A stretch of DNA of 64,000 bases from PALSA-505 sp963699015 (GTDB taxonomy: Bacteria; Actinomycetota; Actinomycetes; Streptosporangiales; Streptosporangiaceae), in assembly GCA_963699015.1 (NCBI GenBank), contig CAVOSX010000002.1:806001-870000 (forward strand), written 5' to 3'. Numbering within the stretch: the first letter of the stretch is position 1; every line of letters begins with the position of its first letter. Of this stretch, positions 8,595 through 18,622 are shown one piece after another. Both the position numbers and the translations under genes were made by a program. The notes under the pieces were generated by a model. The model saw nothing but the letters and a program-made list of their open reading frames with translations. It was not told where the DNA came from and did no database searches.

Positions 8595-9563
8595 TCAAGC
8601 TCTCGGATGAGCCTGCCGGTAGCTGGAGCGCAGCCGCCCGATGGACACGTGCGTATAGATCTGCGTGGTGGCCAGGGAGGAGTGGCCCAGGATCTCCTGC
8701 ACGCTCCTGAGATCGGCGCCGCCTTCGAGCAGATGGGTGGCGGCGGTGTGCCGCAGTCCGTGCGGCCCGGTATCGGGGCCGCCCGGCACCGCGGCCAGGC
8801 GCCGGTGAACGACCCGGCGCGCCGTCCGCGGGTCGAGCCGTCCGCCGCGAGCGCCGAGGAACAGCGCGTGACCACTCGCGCCGGTGGCCAGGACCGGGCG
8901 GCCTGCCTGCTGCCAGCGGTCCAGCGCGCGGGCGGCGGGCAGGCCCATCGGGACGGTGCGCTCCCGGGCGCCCTTGCCCAGGACGCGGACGCAGCGGCGC
9001 TCGTGATCCACGTCGCTCACATCGAGCCCGCACAGCTCGCTGACCCGGATGCCGGTCGCATAGAGCAGTTCCATGACCGCGGCGTCGCGCAGCGCCACCG
9101 CCGGCGGGACGGGCTGATCGCTGGCGTCCGGTGCCCAGGACCGGGCATCGCCGGCGGCGGCCTCGAGCGCTGCCGTCATCTCGTCCCGGCCCAGCACGTC
9201 CGGAAGGGTCCGGTGCGGCCGGGGCGTGCCCAGCAGCGGGCCGGGATCGCGGGCCAGCCAGCCACGGGAATGCACGAAAGCCGTAAAGGTCCGGGCCGCG
9301 GCGCCGCGGCGGGCCAGCGAGGACCGCGCCTGGCCGAGCGCGCGCTGCCGGGCGAGCCAGCTGCGCAGCACCCCCACGTCCAGTTCGCCAGGCTCGGTGA
9401 CCCCGCAGGCGCCGGCGTGCTCGAGCAGCGAGCGGATGTCGCCCAGGTAGGCGCGGACCGTGTGCCGTGACAGCCCGCGCTCCGCCGCCAGGTGCCGCCC
9501 GAAATCAGCTTCGGCGCGCTGCAGCGCGGGGGGAAGCTCCGCGGGGTCGCTGGCCGGGCTCAC
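8595..9563 (-). CDS. xerC: tyrosine recombinase XerC
   Basis: A 322-residue site-specific recombinase that resolves chromosome dimers at dif with XerD. An N-terminal SAM-like core-binding domain (residues 12-105) precedes the catalytic domain. Active-site residues are visible: Arg in TGIRVSELCGL, HGLRH (H-x-x-R), His in GHSSLATTQIYTHV, and the nucleophilic Tyr of IYTHV. No transposon or att repeats flank it. Its place between dprA and rpsB is the standard actinobacterial locus, so I read it as housekeeping. It ends 265 bp upstream of rpsB; that gap probably holds the rpsB promoter. Confidence 0.93.
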   Translation of the reverse strand: MSPASDPAELPPALQRAEADFGRHLAAERGLSRHTVRAYLGDIRSLLEHAGACGVTEPGELDVGVLRSWLARQRALGQARSSLARRGAAARTFTAFVHSRGWLARDPGPLLGTPRPHRTLPDVLGRDEMTAALEAAAGDARSWAPDASDQPVPPAVALRDAAVMELLYATGIRVSELCGLDVSDVDHERRCVRVLGKGARERTVPMGLPAARALDRWQQAGRPVLATGASGHALFLGARGGRLDPRTARRVVHRRLAAVPGGPDTGPHGLRHTAATHLLEGGADLRSVQEILGHSSLATTQIYTHVSIGRLRSSYRQAHPRA

Positions 9564-9578
9564 GGTCCCAGTGTCCCA

Positions 9579-10742
9579 TCAGTCCGGCCGCCGGGGCCGC
9601 AGCCGCCAGCCGGTGTCGCAGCGGTCCACGAAACCGCCGGCGGCCAGGGCGCCGAGGCAGCGGACGGCGGTGTCGAGGTCCACACCCGCCGATACCGCGA
9701 TCGCGACGGGCCCGTCCCCGGCGCGGGCCGGGACCGCGTCGAGCACCCGCGCCGTCACCCGGTCCAGCGCGTCACGCGGCAGGACGGGACCGCGGGCGTG
9801 CTCGGGAAGGTGATCGCCGGCCACCGCTACCTGCTCAAGCACCTGCACCGCGCTGGTGACGCATACCGCCCCCCATTCCCTGATGATCTCGTGGCAGCCC
9901 GCCGAGGCCTCGGACGTCACCGGGCCCGGGACGGCCATGAGCGGACGGCACAGGTCGCGGGCGTGCCGGGCGGTGCTCAGCGCCCCGCTGCGCAGGCCGG
10001 CCTCGATCACGACCGTCCCCCGGGTGAGCGCGGCGATCACCCGGTTCCTGACCAGGAAGCCGTGCCTGGTGGGCCTGCGGCCCGGCGGCCACTCGCTGAC
10101 CAGCGCGCCGTGGGCCGCGATCGCATCGAACAGGTCCGCGTGACCGGCCGGGTAGGGCCGGTCGACGCCGCAGGCGAGGACGGCGAAGGTCAGGCCCTCG
10201 GCGGCCAGGGCACCGCGGTGGGCGCTGCCGTCGATCCCGAAGGCCCCGCCGGATACGACCGTCCAGCCGCGGATGCCGAGCGCGGCGGCCAGCTCGGCAG
10301 CCACGTGGGAGCCGTAGGCGGTCGCGGCCCGCGATCCCACCACCGATACCGAGCGCAGGCCGCCGAAGCGCAGATCGGCTGACCCGCGCAGCCACAGCGC
10401 GCACGGGGCGGCGTCGGCGAGCGCATCCAGCTGAGTCGGCCACTCGGGCTCGCCCGGGCAGATCAGCCGGACGCCCTGCTTGTGCCACCCGGCGAGGTCG
10501 GGCTCGGCCGGCATGCCGGCGGCCCTGGCCGCCCAGCGCCGCAGCGACCGGGTCACCGCCCCGCGAGCGTGACCTCGCGGGGCCGCGGCCGCGCCGGCCG
10601 GCAGCCGCCCGGCCGTGATGGCCGCGACAACTTCGGCCGGCTCGCGGTCGCGCAGCAAGGCGCCCAGCAGGCGGTCACCCGGCTCGACCAGGTACGTCAG
10701 CGCCGCGCGAGCGTGCCGCTGCCGCCGGGTATCGGTCGTCAC
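9579..10742 (-). CDS. dprA: DNA-processing protein DprA
   Basis: A 387-residue DprA/Smf protein that binds single-stranded DNA and loads RecA during transformation in competent bacteria. An N-terminal helical domain is followed by the Rossmann-like core: SVVGSRAATAYG, VVSGGAFGIDGSAHRGAL, LACGVDRPYP, FLVRNRVIAALTRGTVVIEA and SGALSTARHA. A winged-helix-like tail closes the protein. GTG 10742 overlaps the comM stop (GTGA), which implies translational coupling. In Streptomyces whiG lies near this position; no sigma factor is present here. Confidence 0.95.
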   Translation of the reverse strand: MTTDTRRQRHARAALTYLVEPGDRLLGALLRDREPAEVVAAITAGRLPAGAAAAPRGHARGAVTRSLRRWAARAAGMPAEPDLAGWHKQGVRLICPGEPEWPTQLDALADAAPCALWLRGSADLRFGGLRSVSVVGSRAATAYGSHVAAELAAALGIRGWTVVSGGAFGIDGSAHRGALAAEGLTFAVLACGVDRPYPAGHADLFDAIAAHGALVSEWPPGRRPTRHGFLVRNRVIAALTRGTVVIEAGLRSGALSTARHARDLCRPLMAVPGPVTSEASAGCHEIIREWGAVCVTSAVQVLEQVAVAGDHLPEHARGPVLPRDALDRVTARVLDAVPARAGDGPVAIAVSAGVDLDTAVRCLGALAAGGFVDRCDTGWRLRPRRPD

Positions 10743-12385
10743 AGCCCCACCCCCAGCCAGAGTCCGAGCGCGTAGCAGGTGTCCTCGGCGCCCGGCCGTT
10801 GCCGGCCTGCCAGGTCGGCAAGAGTCCAGGAGACCCGCAGCACCCGGTCCACGCCCCGCGCGCTGATCTCGCCTAGCTCCATGGCGCGTTCGAGCGGCGC
10901 CAGCGCACCAGGCGCCGGGGGGAAACGGCGCCGCAGCTCGCTGCCCGGCACCTCGGCATTCAGCTGCCACGGTGTACCGGACAGCCGGCGTGCGGTGCGC
11001 TGACGCGCGGCCGCCACCCGCCCGGCCACCACCGGACTCGGCTCCGCGGTCGCGCTGTCACCGAGCAGCTCGGCCCGGCCGACCGGCAGGACCTCGACCT
11101 TCACGTCCACCCGATCGAGCAGCGGGCCGGACAGCCGCCCCAGGTAGCGGCGCCTGGCCATCGGGGTACAGGTACACGCGCCCGGCCGGCTCCCGGCGCG
11201 GGCGCACGGGCACGGGTTGGCCGCGAGCACCAGGGTGAACCTGGCAGGGAAGCGCGCGGTGACCCCCGAGCGGGCCAGCACGATCTGGCCGGACTCCAGG
11301 GGCTGGCGCAGCGCGTCGAGCACGTCCCTGTCGAATTCCGGGGCCTCATCAAGCAACAGGATTCCCATGTGGGCCAGGGAGGCGGCCCCAGGCCGGATCG
11401 TGCCGCTGCCGCCGCCGACGATGGCAGCCTTGGTCGCCGTGTGGTGCGGGCCACAGAACGGCGGCTCGCTGATCAGCGGGCTGCCCGGGGGCAGCGTTCC
11501 GGCGATCGAGTGGATGGACGTCACCTCCAGCGCCGCCGCCCGGGTCAGCGGCGGCAAGATGGTGGGGATGCGCTCGGCGAGCATGGTCTTGCCCGCCCCC
11601 GGCGGCCCGAGCAGCATGAGGTGATGGCCGCCGGCCGCGCAGATCTCGACCGAGCGCCTGGCCAGCGGCTGGCCGAGCACGTCGGCCAGGTCCAGCGCTG
11701 GGCGCCGGTCACCGGCCGCGGACCGCCGCGCCGCCGGCCCGCGGTCACCGGCCGCGGGGGCCGGGCCGGCGCACACCGCGCCGACGGCGACCGGGCCGGC
11801 TGCCGCCCGGCCCGTCGCGGGCGCGGCGCCGTGCTCGAAAACCCGCGCGGTGTCCGGGCCGGCGTCCGGCCCGTCGCCGCGGATCCAGCCGAGCACGGCC
11901 GACAGGCTCGGCGCGCCGATCACCCGCATGTCCGGCACGAGGGCCGCCTCCTGCGCGTTGAGCCGCGGCACCACTACCTCGCCGAACCCTGCGGCCGCCG
12001 CGGCGACCACGGCCGGCAGGATGCCGCGGACCGGGTGCAGCTGGCCGTCCAGGCCAAGCTCACCGAGGAAGACGGCCCGGTCGAGGACCCCGCCTGGGGC
12101 CGCGCCCGCCGCGGCCACGATCGCCACGGCTATGCCTAGATCGAAGCTGCTGCCGCGCTTGGGCAGGCTGGCCGGGGACAGCCCCACGGTGATCCTGCGC
12201 TGCGGCCAGGTTTCACGGCTGTTGATGATCGCGGCGCGGATCCGGTCCCTCGCCTCCCGCAACGCCGTGTCGGGCAGGCCGACCAGCAGCAGTCCGACCA
12301 GGCCGTTCGCGATGTCCGCCTCGATCGCGACGGGATGGCCCTCCACCCCGACCAGGGCCACCGAGTGCGTGCGCGCCAGCGCCAT
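10739..12385 (-). CDS. comM: YifB/ComM family Mg-chelatase-like AAA+ ATPase
   Basis: A 548-residue AAA+ protein. The N-terminal Lon-protease-like domain (residues 1-170; VGLPDTALREARDRIRAAI) precedes the ATPase: Walker A GPPGAGKTMLAERI, GRAAALEVTSIHS-type Mg-chelatase motifs, Walker B ILLLDEAPEF, and NPCPCAR. Homologues act in branch migration during natural transformation. A Pro/Ala-rich insert (about 185-225) separates the domains. The start overlaps the yraN stop by 1 base, and dprA follows with a 4-base overlap, so yraN-comM-dprA form one unit. Confidence 0.93.
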   Translation of the reverse strand: MALARTHSVALVGVEGHPVAIEADIANGLVGLLLVGLPDTALREARDRIRAAIINSRETWPQRRITVGLSPASLPKRGSSFDLGIAVAIVAAAGAAPGGVLDRAVFLGELGLDGQLHPVRGILPAVVAAAAAGFGEVVVPRLNAQEAALVPDMRVIGAPSLSAVLGWIRGDGPDAGPDTARVFEHGAAPATGRAAAGPVAVGAVCAGPAPAAGDRGPAARRSAAGDRRPALDLADVLGQPLARRSVEICAAGGHHLMLLGPPGAGKTMLAERIPTILPPLTRAAALEVTSIHSIAGTLPPGSPLISEPPFCGPHHTATKAAIVGGGSGTIRPGAASLAHMGILLLDEAPEFDRDVLDALRQPLESGQIVLARSGVTARFPARFTLVLAANPCPCARAGSRPGACTCTPMARRRYLGRLSGPLLDRVDVKVEVLPVGRAELLGDSATAEPSPVVAGRVAAARQRTARRLSGTPWQLNAEVPGSELRRRFPPAPGALAPLERAMELGEISARGVDRVLRVSWTLADLAGRQRPGAEDTCYALGLWLGVGL

Positions 12386-12741
12386 CAGCCGATCCCCCGC
12401 ACGTGCTCGATGCTGAAGCCGCCCGCGGACTGACGGGTGAGGCCGATCGCGTCAATCCGCACTTCGTCGAACAGCACGCCGTTCGCCGCCAGCCAGCGGA
12501 CGGCCAGGCGCCGGAGCCTGCGCTGCTTGGCCCGGCCGATCGCCTCGAGCGGCGTCCCGTACCTGGTTCCGGATCGGGTTTTCACCTCGCAGACGACGAG
12601 CACCCTGCGCTCGGCGGCCACGATGTCGATCTCACCTTCCGAGCACCGCCAGTTGCGGGCGAGGATCCGCAGGCCGCGGCGTTCCAGGTACTCGGCCGCA
12701 GCCTGCTCGCCGTCCCGGCCCAGGGCATCCTTGGCGCGCAT
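12385..12741 (-). CDS. yraN: YraN family endonuclease-like protein (UPF0102)
   Basis: A 118-residue protein with the restriction-endonuclease-like core of UPF0102: GEQAAAEYLERRGLRIL, NWRCSEGEIDIVA, VVCEVKTRSG. The acidic and Lys residues form the PD-(D/E)xK-like site. Its biochemical role is unproven, although linkage to comM, dprA and rnhB suggests DNA processing. ATG 12741 is preferred over the GTGs nine bases upstream because GGAGG lies 8 nt before it. Confidence 0.9.
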   Translation of the reverse strand: MRAKDALGRDGEQAAAEYLERRGLRILARNWRCSEGEIDIVAAERRVLVVCEVKTRSGTRYGTPLEAIGRAKQRRLRRLAVRWLAANGVLFDEVRIDAIGLTRQSAGGFSIEHVRGIG

Positions 12742-12920
12742 CGCCACCACCTCCGCCTTCGACAGTGGCCGGATCGGCCGTGTCGCGGGGGGCGGCGTGG
12801 CGGTCTGTGGATGACGGGCAGGCCGGGGCCGGACTGTGCAGATCCGGGGCCGGGATGTCGTAGGCCCGTGCTACGGGTCGGGGCGAGCAGTTGCGCCCGA
12901 GGTTGCGCCCCGGCCCGGGG

Positions 12921-13250
12921 TCAGGTGCTGAAGCCCTGCTTGCTGTCGGTCAGGTCCAGGTCGCTCTTGGCCAGTTCCTCGATGTTGACGTCCTTGAAAG
13001 TGACAACCCGGACGTTCTTCACGAAGCGGGCAGGACGGTACATATCCCAGACCCAGGCGTCCTGCATGGTCACCTCGAAGAACACCTCGCCGTTCTCGGC
13101 GGTCCGCACGTTCAGCTCGACCTGGTTGGTGAGGTAGAAGCGGCGCTCGGTCTCGACCACGTGGCTGAACAGCCCCACGACATCCCGGTATTCGCGGTAC
13201 AGCTGCAGTTCCATCTCGGTCTCGTACTTCTCGAGATCTTCTGCGCTCAT
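12921..13250 (-). CDS. DUF2469 family protein
   Basis: A 109-residue acidic protein starting SAEDLEKYETEMELQLYREY, a signature of DUF2469, which is nearly universal in actinobacteria and of unknown function. It has no membrane segment. It always sits beside rnhB/yraN in this neighbourhood. An alternative GTG at 13259 overlaps the rnhB stop (GTGA) and would add three residues (MTA). Either way it is translationally linked to rnhB. Confidence 0.9.
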   Translation of the reverse strand: MSAEDLEKYETEMELQLYREYRDVVGLFSHVVETERRFYLTNQVELNVRTAENGEVFFEVTMQDAWVWDMYRPARFVKNVRVVTFKDVNIEELAKSDLDLTDSKQGFST

Positions 13251-13255
13251 CGCAG

Positions 13256-14119
13256 TCACGGCGGGCAGACCCCGGCCGTCAGGCCGGGGAGGGAACGCCG
13301 CTTCACCTCCCCTGGAATGTCGGTGCCGCTCGCTACGCCGTTCACGCGCGCTGCCAGCTCAGCCTCAGTATCGCCTGTCACGTCGAGGGCCGTGACCGGC
13401 GCCTGGCCACCGCGGGCGCGGACCGCGTCGATCACGTTCACGTACGAGTACCGGTGCGAGGGGCAAGGACCGTGATCCATCAGGGCCTTGCCGTGGTCCG
13501 GCGTGCAGTAACCCTTGTGCTGGGCGAACCCGTACTGCGGATGGCGCTCGTCGAGGTCGGTCATGATCCGGTCCCTGGTTATCTTGGCCAGGATCGAGGC
13601 CGCGGCCACGCAGGCCGCCACCTGGTCGCCCTTCCACATGGCCAGTGACGGGACGCCGAGGCCGCGCACCGGGAACCCGTCGGTGAGCGCGAACCCCGGC
13701 TTGCAGCGCAGGCCTGCCAGGGCCCGGCGCATGCCGGTGACGTTGCACACGTGCAGGCCGAGCCGGTCGATGTCGCCGGACGGGATGACCACGACATGCC
13801 AGGCGAACGCGCTGCGGACCAGGTGCCGGTAGACCTCTTCGCGGGCAGGCGGCTGGAGCTCCTTGGAGTCCGCCAGGCCGGGTACCGAGGTCGGGCCGTC
13901 CGGACCGAACACGACGGCCGCGACCACCAGCGGGCCCGCGCAGGCGCCGCGGCCGGCCTCGTCGATGCCCGCCACCGGGGACAGGCCGGCCCGGTTGAGC
14001 ACCCGCTCGTACGCGGCCAGCCCGGCGGAGACGCGCGGCGTGTACCCGGGCAGCCTCCCCCGGGGCGGCCCGGACCGGGCGCTGAGGCCGACCGGGGGCT
14101 CGCGGAAAGCTTTTGTCAT
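13256..14119 (-). CDS. rnhB: ribonuclease HII
   Basis: A 287-residue RNase HII that cleaves the RNA strand of RNA-DNA hybrids and removes misincorporated ribonucleotides. Catalytic acidic residues are visible in VAGIDEAGRGACAGPLVVAA (Asp-Glu), in LTDGF, and in KITRDRIM. An extra Pro/Arg-rich N-terminal stretch of about 30 residues precedes the fold. No strong ribosome-binding site precedes ATG 14119, so the true start could be slightly internal. lepB lies upstream and the DUF2469 gene is coupled downstream. Confidence 0.95.
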   Translation of the reverse strand: MTKAFREPPVGLSARSGPPRGRLPGYTPRVSAGLAAYERVLNRAGLSPVAGIDEAGRGACAGPLVVAAVVFGPDGPTSVPGLADSKELQPPAREEVYRHLVRSAFAWHVVVIPSGDIDRLGLHVCNVTGMRRALAGLRCKPGFALTDGFPVRGLGVPSLAMWKGDQVAACVAAASILAKITRDRIMTDLDERHPQYGFAQHKGYCTPDHGKALMDHGPCPSHRYSYVNVIDAVRARGGQAPVTALDVTGDTEAELAARVNGVASGTDIPGEVKRRSLPGLTAGVCPP

Positions 14120-14161
14120 GACACCGAAGAGGGTAGGCGAGTTCCGGCTCTGCCAGCCAGG

Positions 14162-15457
<1,296 letters not shown>

Positions 15458-15515
15458 CGATGCGAGCCTAGCGCCGCTCGCCGGCCGGATCGACTCATGT
15501 TCCCGCTATCCGGCG

Positions 15516-15872
15516 CTACCGGCCGCCGACGCGGCGTTCCCTGATCCGGGCCGCCTTACCGCGAAGCCCGCGCAGGTAGTACAGCTTGGCCCGGCGGACC
15601 CTGCCGTGCGTGACCACCTCGATCTTGTCGATCGACGGGCTGTGCACCGGGAAGGTGCGCTCCACGCCCACACCGTAGCTGATCTTGCGCACGGTGAATG
15701 TCTCCCGCGCGCTGCCGCCCTGGCGGCGGATGACCACGCCCTGGAAGACCTGAATCCTCGAGCGGTTGCCCTCCTTCACCCGTACGTGCACCTTCAGCGT
15801 GTCACCGGGACGAAAGTCCGGGATGTCCTGGCGGACCTGAGCCTGCTCAAGGTCGGCAATCGCGGTATCCAT
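15516..15872 (-). CDS. rplS: 50S ribosomal protein L19
   Basis: A 118-residue L19 of standard length located at the 30S-50S interface. DFRPGDTLKVHVRVKEGNR and VFQGVVIRRQGG are diagnostic, and the C terminus RRAKLYYLRGLRGKAARI is canonical. It follows trmD by 126 bp and precedes lepB, which matches the standard rpsP-rimM-trmD-rplS order. Confidence 0.98.
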   Translation of the reverse strand: MDTAIADLEQAQVRQDIPDFRPGDTLKVHVRVKEGNRSRIQVFQGVVIRRQGGSARETFTVRKISYGVGVERTFPVHSPSIDKIEVVTHGRVRRAKLYYLRGLRGKAARIRERRVGGR

Positions 15873-15998
15873 GGCGTGGTTCCTCGTTGATAGGTAAGCG
15901 TGCGCGGGCGTACCGCGTTCTGCGACGGTCGTCTCGGGACCAGGGCTCGTGCCCCAGCATGCGCCCCGAGCATGGCAAGAAGGCCCAGGGGCCGTGTT

Positions 15999-16808
15999 TC
16001 AGTGTGCCATATCTTCGCCGTCAACCGGAAAGCCAGCCTCCGATAGCACCTGCCGGTCTCGCGCGTCGAGCCGTTCGAGCCGGGACGCCAGGTCCGGGCG
16101 GTTCGCCGCCGTCCGCCGCAATGCGGCGTCACGACGCCACCGCGCGATGGCCGCGTGGTCTCCGGACAACAGCACGGGCGGGACCTCGCGATCGCGCCAG
16201 ACCCGGGGCCTGGTGTAGAGCGGGCCTTCGAGCAGCCCGGCCATGTCGCTGTCCGGTCCGCCGCCAAAGGAATCGTCGGCGGCGGACTGCTCGTTGCCGA
16301 GGACGCCAGGCAGCAGCCGGCAGATTGACTCGATCATGACCAGGGCCGCCGACTCGCCGCCGGCCAGCACGTAGTCGCCGATGCTCACCTCGTCGACGGC
16401 GACCCGCGCGCGGGCCTCGTCTACCACCCGGGCATCGATTCCCTCGTACCGCCCGCAGGCGAAGACGAGATGCTCCATCCGCGCGTAGCTGACCGCCAGT
16501 TCCTGGGTGAACGGCCTGCCGCTCGGCGCTGGTACCACCAGCCGGACCAGCTGATCGCCGGCCGGGCCCGGCGGCCGGGCCGGCGGCAGCACGGCGTCCA
16601 GCGCCTCGCCCCACGGCTCGGCCTTCATCACCATGCCAGGGCCACCGCCGTACGGGGTGTCATCGACGGTGTGGTGGACATCACGCGCCCAGGTCCGCAG
16701 GTCGTGCAAGCCGAACTCGATGTCGCCGCGGTCGGCCGCCTTGCCGATCAGCGACATGCCGAGCGGCCCGAAGTACCCGGGGAAGATCGTGATGATGTCG
16801 ATGCGCAC
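15999..16808 (-). CDS. trmD: tRNA (guanine-N1)-methyltransferase
   Basis: A 269-residue SPOUT methyltransferase that makes m1G37 in tRNA and prevents +1 frameshifting. MRIDIITIFPGYF starts the domain. DDTPYGGGPGMVMKAEP, VFACGRYEGIDARV and VSIGDYVLAGGE form the trefoil-knot SAM site. A C-terminal helical domain binds tRNA. The spacing to rimM is 1 bp, so the two are co-translated. Confidence 0.97.
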   Translation of the reverse strand: MRIDIITIFPGYFGPLGMSLIGKAADRGDIEFGLHDLRTWARDVHHTVDDTPYGGGPGMVMKAEPWGEALDAVLPPARPPGPAGDQLVRLVVPAPSGRPFTQELAVSYARMEHLVFACGRYEGIDARVVDEARARVAVDEVSIGDYVLAGGESAALVMIESICRLLPGVLGNEQSAADDSFGGGPDSDMAGLLEGPLYTRPRVWRDREVPPVLLSGDHAAIARWRRDAALRRTAANRPDLASRLERLDARDRQVLSEAGFPVDGEDMAH

Positions 16809-16809
16809 G

Positions 16810-17322
16810 TCAGGGCTCTAGCAGTCCTGGCGGCGGATCGATGACCAGGCGGCCCGCCGCCACGTCCACCTCGGGCACGATGGCGGACACGAACGGCACC
16901 AGCAGCTCGCCGCGCCCCGGCTCCTGCGGCTGGATCACGAGCAGATCCTGGCCATGGTGAAGCACGAGCGTCACCTCGCCCACCGGCTTGCCGTCGGCGG
17001 TGACGGCGGCGAGTCCGATGAGCTCGTGATCGTGGAACTCGTCAGGGTCACCGGTCGGGCCGACCTCGCCGGAATCCACGACGAGCCAGGTACCGCGCAG
17101 GTCCTCGGCCGCGTTCCGGTCGGCGACCTCCGCGAACGCGAGGATGAGGCCGCCCGCGTGCCAGCGTTTGGAGGTGAGGGTCAGCGGGCCGCGGTCGGCC
17201 GGATCGGTGTGCATCGGGGCGCCGACCACGAACCGGCCGCCAGGGTCATCCGTGCGGACCTCCACGGACACGTCGCCGCGGATCCCGTGCGGCCGCCTGA
17301 TTCGGCCGACGACAAGCTGCAT
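16810..17322 (-). CDS. rimM: ribosome maturation factor RimM
   Basis: A 170-residue protein that assists 30S head assembly by binding S19. The N-terminal RimM barrel starts VVGRIRRPHGIRGDVSVEVRTDDP. The C-terminal PRC barrel contains LAAVTADGKPVGEVTLVLHHGQDLLVI and LVPFVSAIVPEVD. It lies between the KH-domain gene and trmD with very short gaps, as in other bacteria. Confidence 0.96.
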   Translation of the reverse strand: MQLVVGRIRRPHGIRGDVSVEVRTDDPGGRFVVGAPMHTDPADRGPLTLTSKRWHAGGLILAFAEVADRNAAEDLRGTWLVVDSGEVGPTGDPDEFHDHELIGLAAVTADGKPVGEVTLVLHHGQDLLVIQPQEPGRGELLVPFVSAIVPEVDVAAGRLVIDPPPGLLEP

Positions 17323-17336
17323 GACGAGGTGTCCGC

Positions 17337-17579
17337 CTAGCGGACCTCGGTGGCGTCCACGAGATCCACCCGCACGTACTGACGGCCCGCCAGCGAGCCG
17401 ATGACCGTCCGCAGCGCCCGCGCGGTCCGGCCGCCGCGGCCGATGACCTTGCCCAGGTCGTCCGGGTGCACCCGGACCTCAAGCACGTTCCCGCGGCGTA
17501 GCCCGCGGGTCGCCACGTTGACGTCATCGGGATGCTCGACGATCCCCTTGACCAGATGTTCGAGAGCTTCCTCGAGCAC
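17337..17579 (-). CDS. KH-domain RNA-binding protein (YlqC/KhpA type)
   Basis: An 80-residue KH protein: LEEALEHLVKGIVEHPDDV, then RVHPDDLGKVIGRGGRTARAL with the GRGG loop that grips RNA. Homologues (KhpA/YlqC) are small RNA-binding proteins encoded between rpsP and rimM. GTG 17579 follows the restored rpsP stop by one base. In the sequence as given this frame is continuous with the rpsP frame because of a frameshift in the rpsP tail, so an automatic caller would report a false S16-KH fusion. Confidence 0.92.
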   Translation of the reverse strand: MLEEALEHLVKGIVEHPDDVNVATRGLRRGNVLEVRVHPDDLGKVIGRGGRTARALRTVIGSLAGRQYVRVDLVDATEVR

Positions 17580-17580
17580 C

Positions 17581-18338
17581 TCAGTCTCCGCTCCCTGAGC
17601 TGGCCGCCTCGGCCTCGGGGGCTTCCCCGGCCGCCTCGGCCTGCGGCGCTTCGCCAGCCGCCTCGGCCGCGGAGGTCTCTGCCGCCGCGACCTCGGGAGC
17701 CTCGGCATCGGCCGGGTTCTCCGGGTTCGCCGGCTGGCCGGCGGCCTTGTCAGCGGCCTTCTCGGCGGCCTTGCCGGCGGTCTCTCGGCCTTGCCGGCGG
17801 TCTTCTCGGCGGTCTTGCCGGCCGCCTGATCGGCGGCCTTGCCGGCGGCCTTATCAGCCGCCTGGTCAGCGGTGTCCGCCTTGGCCGCCCGGGGCTTGCG
17901 CTTGGCGGCCGCGTCGGCCTTATCCGCCTTGCCGTCGGGCTTGGCCTCGGTGTCGGCCTTCTTCGTCCTGCCCTTCGGCGCGGTCTCGGTGGCGGCCTTG
18001 GTCTGGCCGACCGCCTCGGCGAAGCGCTCGCTTCGGGGCGTCTTGGGGGCGGCCGTGCGGAGCGTCCCCTCCGCGCCCGGCTCACCGCGGAATTTCTGCC
18101 AGTCGCCGGTAATCTCGAGGAGACGGCGTACCGGATCAGTCGGCTGGGCGCCGACCGAAAGCCAGTACTGAGCCCGTTCGGAAGAGACTTCTATCAACGA
18201 AGGCTCGGACTTGGGGTGGTACTTACCGATCTCCTCGATCGCGCGCCCGTCTCTCTTGGTGCGGGCGTCGGCGACGACGATACGGTAGTAGGGCGCATGG
18301 ATCTTGCCCAAGCGCTTGAGCTTGATCTTGACAGACAC
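17581..18338 (-). CDS. rpsP: 30S ribosomal protein S16, frameshifted in its Ala/Lys-rich tail
   Basis: The N-terminal 85 residues are a normal S16: SVKIKLKRLGKIHAPYYRIVV, RDGRAIEEIGKYHP, and the DPVRRLLEITGDW region. A long tail of KAADKAAGKA-like repeats follows. Near 17783 the repeat AAGACC appears as AGACC, one base short. The frame then turns Arg/Pro-rich and runs into the KH gene. Restoring one base recovers an Ala/Glu tail ending SSGSGD and TGA at 17583-17581, giving about 252 residues. I treat this as a sequence error or a very recent mutation, since S16 itself is essential. Confidence 0.88.
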
Positions 18339-18527
18339 GGATGCGGTCTTCTCCCAGATAACGTCGGTACGGGCGGCGGCCCGGGGCCGGGTGGGGTCCG
18401 GCTTGGCCGCTCGCTGGGCGGGCCTGGCGAGGGAGAGAGGGCCTCGCGAAGCCGTGCAGTCGCGATCACATTGTGCCAGAAGCCGGGGACTGGGTCGTAC
18501 TTACACCCGGCGGCCGTCGGCGCGGAG

Positions 18528-18555
18528 CGTTGGCAGGGTTGTGGCGGTGCCAACG
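18528..18555 (-). terminator. hairpin between ffh and rpsP
   Basis: Perfect 8-bp arms CGTTGGCA and TGCCAACG enclose a 12-nt loop, 68 bp past the ffh stop and well upstream of rpsP. There is no U-tract on either strand, so this is only a possible terminator or mRNA-end hairpin. The rest of the 18339-18622 gap presumably holds the rpsP promoter. Confidence 0.35.
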
Positions 18556-18622
18556 TTTCGCGCTCATCCATGACGCCCGGCGCCGCAGCGCCCAGCGGGT
18601 CGGAGCCGGGCGGCGGGCGGCG

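Noticed and set aside
8595..9563. A phage or genomic-island integrase
   Set aside because: It sits at the conserved xerC locus beside dprA and rpsB with no att repeats or mobile genes.
17337..18338. A genuine S16-KH fusion protein of 333 aa
   Set aside because: The linker is an Arg/Pro-rich reading of an Ala/Lys repeat; one added base restores two standard genes with normal stop and start.
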